Assembly (NCBI GenBank): GCA_964418595.1
Contig: CAYQMF010000063.1
Location: 1-36,052, forward strand
DNA: 36,052 nucleotides
Direction: 5' to 3'
Source: CAYQMF01 sp964418595
GTDB lineage: Bacteria > Planctomycetota > UBA1135 > UBA2386
Shown here: piece after piece, positions 29,654 through 36,052 of the stretch
Position numbering within the stretch: position 1 is the stretch's first letter
How the letters are laid out: each line of letters opens with the position of its first letter
Program-made: the position numbers and the translations under genes
Notes under the pieces: generated by a model
What the model saw: the letters and a program-made list of their open reading frames with translations, nothing else
The model's database searches: none
Told to the model about the DNA's origin: nothing

Positions 29654-30526
29654 CTACTTGTCGCGCTTGACCGGCGGCGGGCTGTCGCCGCTCGCGGGAC
29701 CGACGGTCAGGTCCTTCGGCGGACCCTTGGGCACCTTGCCGGCGGCCTTCTCCTTCGCGAGGCGCTCCTCGCGCTCGACGACGAGTTTGGGCTTCCTGGC
29801 ATGGATCGTGAGCTGCACCTCCGTCTCCGGCGGCGGACACGCATCGGTGAGCCACCAGTTCTGATCGCTGCGCGCGCGCTCGTGGCGCAGGGTCACCAGG
29901 TGGTTGTTCGGCTCCACGTAGCAGGTGCTGACGAGGTTGCCCTCGAGGTCGGCGATGTAGACCTCCGGCTCGCCGCGGTAGGCGGGGGCCATGCGGCCGC
30001 CGAGGTAGATCCAGTCGGCGGCCTCGATCGCCTCGCCGGTGGTGAGATCCATGAGGATGTCGTCGACCGCCTGCTCGCGCACCTTGCCTTCCTTGTCGGT
30101 CCACTTGACGGTGAACCACACCGGCGTGCCCTGCGGCGGCGTGATGATCAGCCAGTCGGCGCCGGCGCGCATCTCCTCCTCGCTGGGCGGCGGGTCCTTC
30201 TCCTTGTAGGTGACGTTGACGCCCGGCTTCAGGTCGAGCGCCAGCAGCGCGGTGTTGAGCAGGCTCGGCTGGGCCTCGGTGAGGAAGAGCGCCTCGTGCG
30301 ACTTGCCGCGCCGGTGGATGAGCACGTACTCGATGAGATCGCCGGGCCGACCCATGCGCGCCTTGAAGGTCACGGAGCGCTGCTCGAGGTCGAGGCGCAG
30401 GCCGGCGGCGTCGAGGGCCGCGATGACCTTCTCCTTCGGCGTCGCTGCCTCCGGCGCGGCCGCCGGCGGCTGCGCGGCACCGACCGCTGCCAGGAAGAGG
30501 AGGGTGCAGGGCGTGCGCGTGTTCAT
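29654..30526 (-). CDS. Secreted YdjY-domain protein
   Basis: 290 residues from ATG 30526 (M-N-T-R-T-P-C-T-L-L-F-L-A); the longer frame to 30988 is antisense shadow. A signal peptide ends near A-V-G-A-A-Q (~19). The YdjY-like domain spans ~30-260: V-T-F-K-A-R-M-G-R-P-G-D-L-I-E-Y-V-L, K-S-H-E-A-L-F, L-N-T-A-L-L-A-L-D-L-K-P-G-V, then W-I-Y-L-G-G and a late C-Y-V-E-P-N-N-H. The C terminus is a charged Lys/Glu/Pro tail ending K-R-D-K. YdjY-domain proteins are abundant in planctomycetes; their function is not established. It lies 67 bases downstream of the HEAT/TPR gene on the same strand. Confidence 0.8.
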   Translation of the reverse strand: MNTRTPCTLLFLAAVGAAQPPAAAPEAATPKEKVIAALDAAGLRLDLEQRSVTFKARMGRPGDLIEYVLIHRRGKSHEALFLTEAQPSLLNTALLALDLKPGVNVTYKEKDPPPSEEEMRAGADWLIITPPQGTPVWFTVKWTDKEGKVREQAVDDILMDLTTGEAIEAADWIYLGGRMAPAYRGEPEVYIADLEGNLVSTCYVEPNNHLVTLRHERARSDQNWWLTDACPPPETEVQLTIHARKPKLVVEREERLAKEKAAGKVPKGPPKDLTVGPASGDSPPPVKRDK

Positions 30527-30593
30527 GATCGGTGTCTCGGTGCGGGGTGAAGCCCGGTTGTAGACGACGAGTGCAGGCGCGTCACGCCGGTGC

Positions 30594-33377
30594 TCATCGC
30601 CCGACCTCTGCCTGCAGGGCCGCGACCTCTGCCGTCGCCGCGTCGTCGCCGTCGGCGGCGATCGCCGCCGCGGCAAGATGGGCGCGCGCGGTCGCGAGGT
30701 CACCGGCGGCGCGAGCCTGTCGGGCCAGGAGCAGATCTGCGCGCGCGGCGAGCGCCGCCAGCGGCACGACCCCGCGCGCGGGATCGGGATCGCCGACGAA
30801 GCGCCGGCGGATGACGTTGGGCAGCGGATGGCGCACGCAGTGCAGGTGCGCCGTGCGATAGGCAGCAGCCGCAGCCGCCAGATCGCCGTCGGCCTCCGCG
30901 CGCTGGCCGAGCAGGACGTGTGCCGGGCCGAGCCAGGTCTCGTCGCGGTCGGGCGCGGCGACGATCGCGCGCGCGAGCGCGTCGCCACCGAGCGTGAGCG
31001 GCTCGGCGGCGAGGGCCAGTTCGCTCAGCAGGTAGCCGAGGCGGCGGCGCGACAGCGCGTGTGCGTTGCGTGTGTCGCGCGCCTCGGCGACGACGCTGCG
31101 CACCGCGTCGCCCTGCGCCGCGGTCGGTCCGCGGCGGATCAGGTCGGTGAGCGGCAGGACGAAGGGATAGTGGGCGGCCGTGCCGGTGTCGGCGAGCGTG
31201 TGCCCCGCCTCGCTCACCGGGTTGCCGAGCGGCGCCACGAGCACGGCGCGCAGGCCGATCTCCGCCACCGCCGCGGGCAACGGCAACGGCGCAGCGCCGA
31301 GCACTTCCTGCAGCAGGTCTTCGTCGGCCTCGCGCAGGGAGCGCCGACCGAAGTCGGCAGTGAGTTCGCGCACCATGGCCTCGCCGACGCCGGTGGCGAG
31401 CAGCCCGCGCAGCGCGGCGAGACGCACGTCGTAGTCCTCTTCCTTCTCGAAGCGCGCGCGCAGCCACGTGACCTCCTGCGCGGCCCGCGGCAGGAGGGCG
31501 TCGACCATCGCCTCGCGCAGGGTCGAGTCGAGGTCGCTGGTCTCGACCAGCGTGCGCAAGGCCAGCGCGACCGCGTCGTCCTGCACGTGCCCGCGCACCG
31601 CGGCGATGGCGCGCTTGCGCAGGCGCGGCTCGAGATCGGTCAGCCGCTGCAGCAGGTCGAGCGCGCGATCGCGATCGCCGAGCCGGGCCATGCCGATGTC
31701 GAGGTCGTCGAGCAGGCGGCGTTCGGTGCGCACCTCGCGTTCCGCGCGCAGCAACGCGAGACTGAAGGCGCGCGGTCGCTCCGTCACCCACTCGACGGCC
31801 GCTTCGCCGAACCCCGCACCCAGGGCGCGATGGAACGCCGCGCTCGCTTCGGCCTGCGCGCCGAACGCGATGAGCACGCGCGCGCACGCGCCGAGCACGC
31901 GGTCGTCGGTGGCGGCGCGGAAGCAGGCGACCACCGCGGCCTCCGTGCCTTCGTCGATGGCGTCGACGGGCAGCGCGTTCACCGCCACCATCTGGATGGT
32001 CGGGTCCTCGTGCGTGAGCAGGCCGCGCACGAACTCCACCGGCAGCACGCGCCGCGGCAGACGCAGCACGTCGCGCAGCGCGCGGTGCCGGTCATCCTGG
32101 TGGGCGAGCGCGTACGCCGCCATCGCCGGTTCGAAGCACTCGGCGTCGAGCAGGGCCTCGAACGCGATCGCCGCGCGGTCGCCGCCCGCCCCGAGCTCCG
32201 TGAGGACGCGGGCGCGCCGCACCGGGTCTTGCAGGTGCGGGCCGGCGCGGCGCAGCCACCACACGTCGAGCGGGATCTCGCCGTCGAGGGCGGCGCGCAC
32301 GCGAGCGCCGAGCGCGGGCGACCGCCGCGCTTCGAGCCACGCGCAGATCGCCTCGCTGTCGGCGGCAACCTCGGCCGACGCGAGACCCACCAGGTGTTGC
32401 TCGCCGACGTGACTGACGTTCTGCAAGAGCGGCAGCATCGCAGTGAGCGCCTTGCCGTCGAGCGCCGCGGCGTGCACGCCGGCGACCAGACCGTCGGCGA
32501 CGCGCGAGGACAGGCGCGACGCGGCGAAGTCCGGGAGATGGCCGATGGCCTCGCGGTCGAGCACGCTCAGCACGAGGCGGGCGTGCGCGAAGGTCTGGCG
32601 CGCGCGCGGCAGCGCGGCGAGGGCGAGCAGGCGCACGCCCGGTGGAGTGGCTTCCGCTTCGAGAAGGCGCTCGAGGTGTGGGACGTGATCCAGGCGCGGG
32701 CGGTCGGCGAGCGCGCGCAGCAGGCGCTCCGCGGCGTCGGGCGCGGCGACGAGATCGCGCCACAGGTCGGCGGGGAGCTGTGCGTGCTCTTCGGCGAGGA
32801 TGCTCGCCGCCATGGCGACCGCGACGGCGGGAGCGTCGGAGGCGAGGAGCCCGACCACGTCGGGGTCGGTGAGCCGGCCGCGCGCGGCGAGTTCGACGAC
32901 GGCGGCTTCGGCCACGGGGGCCGGCGGTCGTCGCGCCACGGACCAGAGATCGGGCACGGTGAGCGCGGGTAGCGCCGCGTGGATCAGGGAAGGCGCGGCG
33001 ATCGCGAGGTCGATGCGCGCGCGCAGGGCGGCGTGCGTCCCCGGGGCGAAGGCGAGCAGGGCCGCGGCGTCGGTCGCCCCCGCGTCGTTTGCCGTGACCT
33101 TGCCGAGCAGGACCTCCGCGGTCGCGGTGTCGATGGGCAGGCGCCACAACCGGCGCCGCGCGTCCTCGCGCTGTTCCGGTTCCGGCGCGGAGAGGCGGCG
33201 GAGTTGCGTGCCATGGTCGCCGCCGGCGACGACCGGAGGCGCTTGCTCCTGCGCGGGCACGCAGGCGAGGGTCAACGCGAGAGCCAGCATCGTCGCCATG
33301 CAGGAAAAGCAGCGGCCAACGGCGGGGCACGGGCGTCGGTTCGCTGGGCGATCGGGTTTCCTGGCGCGCGAAGTCAT
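30594..33377 (-). CDS. Large exported HEAT-repeat protein with C-terminal TPR
   Basis: 927 residues from ATG 33377, which overlaps the upstream stop as ATGA. A later in-frame ATG at 33299 (901 residues) starts directly before the signal-peptide core M-L-A-L-A-L-T-L-A-C-V-P-A-Q and is nearly as likely; neither has a clear ribosome-binding site. After the export signal, residues ~60-760 form a long HEAT/ARM solenoid, with many repeats of the type L-R-K-R-A-I-A-A-V-R-G-H and V-R-L-A-A-L-R-G-L-L-A. The final ~150 residues contain TPR-like helices (A-E-A-D-G-D-L-A-A-A-A-A-A-Y-R-T-A, A-G-D-L-A-T-A-R-A-H-L). This is a scaffold-type protein without an enzymatic motif. Translational coupling to NAD(P)H-hydrate dehydratase is notable but functionally unexplained. 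Confidence 0.78.
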   Translation of the reverse strand: MTSRARKPDRPANRRPCPAVGRCFSCMATMLALALTLACVPAQEQAPPVVAGGDHGTQLRRLSAPEPEQREDARRRLWRLPIDTATAEVLLGKVTANDAGATDAAALLAFAPGTHAALRARIDLAIAAPSLIHAALPALTVPDLWSVARRPPAPVAEAAVVELAARGRLTDPDVVGLLASDAPAVAVAMAASILAEEHAQLPADLWRDLVAAPDAAERLLRALADRPRLDHVPHLERLLEAEATPPGVRLLALAALPRARQTFAHARLVLSVLDREAIGHLPDFAASRLSSRVADGLVAGVHAAALDGKALTAMLPLLQNVSHVGEQHLVGLASAEVAADSEAICAWLEARRSPALGARVRAALDGEIPLDVWWLRRAGPHLQDPVRRARVLTELGAGGDRAAIAFEALLDAECFEPAMAAYALAHQDDRHRALRDVLRLPRRVLPVEFVRGLLTHEDPTIQMVAVNALPVDAIDEGTEAAVVACFRAATDDRVLGACARVLIAFGAQAEASAAFHRALGAGFGEAAVEWVTERPRAFSLALLRAEREVRTERRLLDDLDIGMARLGDRDRALDLLQRLTDLEPRLRKRAIAAVRGHVQDDAVALALRTLVETSDLDSTLREAMVDALLPRAAQEVTWLRARFEKEEDYDVRLAALRGLLATGVGEAMVRELTADFGRRSLREADEDLLQEVLGAAPLPLPAAVAEIGLRAVLVAPLGNPVSEAGHTLADTGTAAHYPFVLPLTDLIRRGPTAAQGDAVRSVVAEARDTRNAHALSRRRLGYLLSELALAAEPLTLGGDALARAIVAAPDRDETWLGPAHVLLGQRAEADGDLAAAAAAYRTAHLHCVRHPLPNVIRRRFVGDPDPARGVVPLAALAARADLLLARQARAAGDLATARAHLAAAAIAADGDDAATAEVAALQAEVGR

Positions 33378-34210
33378 GCCTCGAAGTTGCGGAGGGCCTC
33401 CGCGATGGCGAGGGGAAGGTCCTCGGCGCACAGGCCCGGTTCGGACAGACGCGCGGCGACGAGGTCGCCCGCGGCGCCATGCACGGCGACGCCCAGGCAC
33501 GCGGCGTCGAACGGCGCCTGCCCCTGGGCGAGCAGCGCCCCGAGCAGCCCGGCGAGCACATCGCCGCTGCCGCCCGTGCCGAGCCCCGGGTTGCCGGTGG
33601 CATTGACGAAGATCGCCTCGCCGTCGGTGACGATCGTGCCTGCGCCCTTGAGCACGACGAGCTGCCCGCTGCGGACTGCGAGCGTGCGCGCGGCCCCTTC
33701 GCGGTCGTCCTGCACGTCGGCGACGGTGGTGCCGAGCAGCCGCGCCGCCTCGCCGGGATGCGGCGTGAGGACGCAGGTCGCGTGCGTCGTGATCGCCTCG
33801 CGCAGCGGTGCCACCATGTTCAGCGCGTCGGCGTCGACCACCATCGGCACGGTGGCGTGGGCGAGCACGTGTTCGACGAGCCCCTTGCTCGCCGTGCCGG
33901 TCGAAAGCCCCGGCCCCAGCACGATCGCCGTCGCGTCGGCGAGCGCCACCCGGAGCGCCATCGGCTTGTCGCGCGGCAGCGTGGTCGCCGCCGGCACGGC
34001 CACGGTGAACGGCGCCTGCAGCGCGCGCGGCAGGCTCACCTGCACGAGGCCCGCGCCGCCGCGCAGCGCGCCGCGCGCCGCGAGGATCGCCGCGCCGAGC
34101 ATGCCCTCGCTCCCGGCGATGACGAGCACCGTGCCGAACGTGCCCTTGTGGCCGACGCGCGCGCGCCGCGGGAGCTTCGGGATCTTCGTGATGCGTCGCA
34201 TGCGGATCAC
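33374..34210 (-). CDS. nnrD: ADP/ATP-dependent NAD(P)H-hydrate dehydratase
   Basis: 278 residues from GTG 34210 (GTGA overlap with the upstream stop) or 275 from ATG 34201. It belongs to the ribokinase-like fold. Family landmarks are H-K-G-T-F-G-T-V-L-V-I-A-G-S at the start, R-G-G-A-G-L-V-Q-V, L-G-P-G-L-S, M-V-V-D-A-D-A-L-N, L-T-P-H-P-G-E-A-A-R-L-L and the catalytic anion-hole motif N-P-G-L-G-T-G-G-S-G-D-V-L-A-G. The enzyme repairs damaged S-NAD(P)HX by dehydration at the expense of ADP or ATP. In many bacteria it is fused to the NnrE epimerase; here only the dehydratase domain is present. It is coupled to asparaginase upstream and to the HEAT protein downstream through 4-base overlaps. Identification is confident. 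Confidence 0.92.
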   Translation of the reverse strand: MIRMRRITKIPKLPRRARVGHKGTFGTVLVIAGSEGMLGAAILAARGALRGGAGLVQVSLPRALQAPFTVAVPAATTLPRDKPMALRVALADATAIVLGPGLSTGTASKGLVEHVLAHATVPMVVDADALNMVAPLREAITTHATCVLTPHPGEAARLLGTTVADVQDDREGAARTLAVRSGQLVVLKGAGTIVTDGEAIFVNATGNPGLGTGGSGDVLAGLLGALLAQGQAPFDAACLGVAVHGAAGDLVAARLSEPGLCAEDLPLAIAEALRNFEA

Positions 34211-35241
34211 AGCGCGAGCGCGCACTCCACGTGGCCGACGACGGCCTTCACCGAGTTGCGCACCGGCACGCGGGCGAACTCCGCGAGCGACGCGGGGATT
34301 GCGTCCCACAGGCCCAGATGGCGCAGGAGTGCCGGCACCACCGGCGTGTAGCCACGCGTCGCGCCATCGTCGACCTTGATCGCGATGCCGAGGTCCAGCT
34401 CCGCGACGCCGATCGCGTAGACGCCCTCGGCGCCGTTCTTCGGATAGCAGCGCCCGCCGCCCGCGCGCACGAGCGCAGTGCACAGGCGCCCTTCGCCCGC
34501 GAGGTGCACGGGCACGCGGTTGACCGCCGCGCGCAGACGCGTGCATGCCGCCGCGCGTGCCGGCGGCAGGTCGCGCGGGTTGGCCAACCGCCGGAACGCC
34601 TCCGCCAGCGCCGCGAGCGGCAGACGCAGCGTCGGCGCCGTGCAGCCGTCGATCGCCGTCGCGATCGACGCCACCGCCACGCCCGCCATCTCCGCCACCG
34701 CCGCGCGCACGAGCTGCTGCGACGCGCACTCCGCCTGCAGGTACTCGCCCAGCGGCACGCCACACGCGCGCGCCAGATACAGGAACCCCGCGTGCTTCCC
34801 GGAGCAGTTGTGGTGCAGCCGCGACGGCTTCGCTCCCGCGCGCGCGATCGCGAGCGACGTCGCCTTGTCGAACGGCGCCGACGCCCCGCAGCCGAGGTCG
34901 TCGGGCGAAAACCCACCGCGCGCCAGCAACCCCGCCACCACGCTCGTGTGCAGCTCCGTGCCTTCGTGGCTCGCGCTGCACAGCGCCAGCTCCTCGTCGC
35001 TGAACCCATGCTCCGCCACGATCCCCCGGTCGAAGAGCGGCAGGGCCTGGAACGGCTTCACCGCCGAGCGGCACCACACCGCTTGCCCGACGTCGCCGGC
35101 CGCCAGCACCACCCGCCCCCCCTGCACCACCACCACGCTGCCCCGGTGCCACGACTCCACCGCGTCGCCGCGCGTCACCACGCTCAGCAGCGCACCCGCT
35201 GCCGGCACCGCCCTCGACCGCCCATCCGTTGCTGTTGTCAT
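34207..35241 (-). CDS. Asparaginase II-type (PF06089-like) asparaginase
   Basis: 344 residues from ATG 35241, with GCGGGGG about seven bases upstream; a GTG at 35265 is a weaker alternative. It matches the Rhizobium etli-type asparaginase II family rather than the classical E. coli AnsA/B fold: S-A-V-K-P-F-Q-A-L-P near 65, C-S-A-S-H-E-G-T-E-L-H near 92, H-H-N-C-S-G-K-H-A-G-F-L near 150, and D-G-C-T-A-P-T-L-R-L. These S-x-H, S-G-K-H and Cys elements form the active site of that family. There is no signal peptide, so it is cytoplasmic. The reaction is asparagine to aspartate plus ammonia. The gene opens a coupled set (asparaginase, nnrD, HEAT protein) and is divergent from the BFN nuclease (68 bases). 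Confidence 0.88.
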   Translation of the reverse strand: MTTATDGRSRAVPAAGALLSVVTRGDAVESWHRGSVVVVQGGRVVLAAGDVGQAVWCRSAVKPFQALPLFDRGIVAEHGFSDEELALCSASHEGTELHTSVVAGLLARGGFSPDDLGCGASAPFDKATSLAIARAGAKPSRLHHNCSGKHAGFLYLARACGVPLGEYLQAECASQQLVRAAVAEMAGVAVASIATAIDGCTAPTLRLPLAALAEAFRRLANPRDLPPARAAACTRLRAAVNRVPVHLAGEGRLCTALVRAGGGRCYPKNGAEGVYAIGVAELDLGIAIKVDDGATRGYTPVVPALLRHLGLWDAIPASLAEFARVPVRNSVKAVVGHVECALAL

Positions 35242-35309
35242 CGCGCCCCCGCAAGCTACCCTCACCAGCCGTCGCGCGCAGCGCTGCCCGCAACCTTCGC
35301 CCCCACCCG

Positions 35310-35735
35310 ATGGAAGACCCCGAGGACCTGATCGAAGTCGAACTGGCCCGCGTCGTCATCCAGGAGAAGGGCGACCAGCAGTACCTCTTCCTCCGCCAGC
35401 GCAGCGGCACCCGCACCTTCCCCATCGTCATCGGCTTCAACGAGGCCGCCGAGATCCACCGCAAGGTCCAGGGCATCCAGTCCATGCGACCCCTCACCCA
35501 CGACCTCCTCGGCCGCGTCCTCCAGAACGTCGACTGGACCCTCGCCAAGGTCGTCGTCAGCGACCTCCGCGACTCCACCTTCTACGCCAGCCTCGTCCTC
35601 TCCCACGACGACGCCGGCAGCGCCGACACCCGCGAAGTCGACTGCCGCCCCTCCGACGCCATCTGCCTCGCCGTCCAGACCCACGCCCCCATCTTCGTCA
35701 AGCGCAAGGTCTTCGACCTCGTCGCCCCCGAATAG
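35310..35735 (+). CDS. BFN-domain bifunctional nuclease family protein (DUF151)
   Basis: 141 residues from ATG 35310. The BFN/DUF151 pattern is clear: E-V-E-L-A-R-V-V-I at the N terminus, F-P-I-V-I-G-F-N-E-A-A-E-I (the G-x-x-E-A-x-x-I core), R-P-L-T-H-D-L-L near 70, F-Y-A-S-L-V-L and the final C-R-P-S-D-A-I-C-L-A-V. Plant members have RNase and DNase activity; bacterial ones are poorly characterised. The length is typical of the single-domain form. The codon choice is extremely C-ending (CTC, GTC, GCC), like the first 2 kb of the window. It is followed by tRNA-Ser. Confidence 0.9.
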   Translation: MEDPEDLIEVELARVVIQEKGDQQYLFLRQRSGTRTFPIVIGFNEAAEIHRKVQGIQSMRPLTHDLLGRVLQNVDWTLAKVVVSDLRDSTFYASLVLSHDDAGSADTREVDCRPSDAICLAVQTHAPIFVKRKVFDLVAPE

Positions 35736-35804
35736 CCTCGTGCCCCACGGCAGCAGTCGCACCAACAGCACGCACCAGCAGCACGCACACGATCCAGTCA
35801 CCGC

Positions 35805-35894
35805 GGTGGGATGGCAGAGCGGCCGAATGCACCGGTTTTGAAAACCGGCGTCGGGTAACACCGACCGGGGGTTCGAATCCCTCTCCCACCGCCA
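35805..35894 (+). tRNA. tRNA-Ser (anticodon TGA)
   Basis: A 90-nt cloverleaf with a 7-bp acceptor stem (GGTGGGA with TCCCACC), discriminator G and encoded CCA. The anticodon arm is CCGGT-TTTGAAA-ACCGG, placing TGA at positions 34-36, which reads UCA serine codons. A long class II variable arm (around CGTCGGGTAACACCGACC) and a T arm with GGTTCGAATCC are present. It is not tRNA-Sec, whose anticodon is TCA. Confidence 0.95.
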
Positions 35895-35918
35895 CTCTCT
35901 CGCTGCGTCGCTCGCCAC

Positions 35919-36052
35919 TCACCCCGCCGCCCGCTCACCCACGCTGAGCAGCCCCAACCGCCGCCACCCCACCCCTAGCAGCCACGTCCGCGCCGCAGCC
36001 ACCGGCCGCGCCTCGCGCTCCAGCCCGCGCACCCGCACCTCCTCGCGCCACC
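35919..36052 (-). CDS. C-terminal fragment of an unknown minus-strand gene
   Basis: From the window end a minus-strand frame runs open to TGA at 35919-35921, giving 43 residues (W-R-E-E-V-R-V-R-G-L-E-R-E-A, W-L-L-G-V-G-W-R-R-L-G-L-L-S-V-G-E-R). Its charge and hydrophobic spacing look protein-like, but GC-rich antisense frames are often open here. No identity can be given. It would converge on the tRNA. Confidence 0.35.
   Translation of the reverse strand, partial: WREEVRVRGLEREARPVAAARTWLLGVGWRRLGLLSVGERAAG

Noticed and set aside
35805..35894. tRNA-Sec near the selenoprotein candidate
   Set aside because: The long variable arm fits, but the anticodon is TGA (serine), the acceptor stem is 7 bp and the T arm is ordinary, so this is tRNA-Ser. 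It neither supports nor contradicts Sec use.

Overview
The window looks like chromosomal DNA of an uncultured, very high-GC planctomycete-like bacterium. The reasons are the many large exported proteins built from HEAT repeats, alpha/alpha-toroid (squalene-cyclase-like) repeats, SGNH, carboxypeptidase-regulatory-like and beta-helix domains; a YdjY-domain protein and a BFN nuclease; frequent 4-base start/stop overlaps; and weak or absent Shine-Dalgarno sites. This taxonomic call is inference from gene content only. No rRNA, CRISPR array, transposase, integrase or plasmid gene was seen.

Layout. 1-5858 (+): a giant CAP + alpha-toroid + HEAT protein, open from the first base of the window, overlapping an SGNH-hydrolase-like membrane protein. 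5881-8716 (-): two membrane proteins. 8860-9471 (+): a nucleotidyltransferase-fold protein. 9507-15664 (-): a tightly packed unit of about eleven genes. It begins with a 27-codon ORF, continues with a family of small diverged paralogues sharing a G-S-N-D-x3-W beta-sandwich motif, interrupted by one secreted protein, and ends in a GH5-like glycosidase. 15779-18393: an MpaB-type oxygenase, an O-methyltransferase, and a two-gene cassette whose nucleotidyltransferase gene is broken by a 7-bp tandem duplication. 18581-22336 (-): a lower-GC, redox-flavoured group. It holds a MauE/DoxX-like membrane protein with a C-x-C motif, a membrane-anchored regulatory-like protein, a 12-cysteine exported protein and a secreted thioredoxin/beta-propeller protein whose active site is interrupted by TGA. 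22403-28745: a secreted metzincin-like protease, a beta-helix protein, and a carboxypeptidase-regulatory-like protein, with an 83-bp perfect direct repeat marking a duplicated gene junction. 28771-35241 (-): an EamA transporter, a YdjY-domain protein, a HEAT/TPR protein, NAD(P)H-hydrate dehydratase and asparaginase II. 35310-36052: a BFN nuclease, tRNA-Ser(TGA) and the end of an unknown minus-strand gene.

The most notable item is the probable selenoprotein at 21185-22336. The frame runs through TGA at exactly the first Cys position of a thioredoxin C-x-x-C (giving U-H-W-C), and a SECIS-like hairpin lies at the right distance downstream. It sits upstream of genes for a 12-Cys exported protein and a MauE-like membrane protein, which suggests an extracytoplasmic thiol/selenol redox module. 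The second is the 9.5-15.7 kb paralogue array. Its products resemble virion-type beta-sandwich proteins, but no other phage gene is visible.
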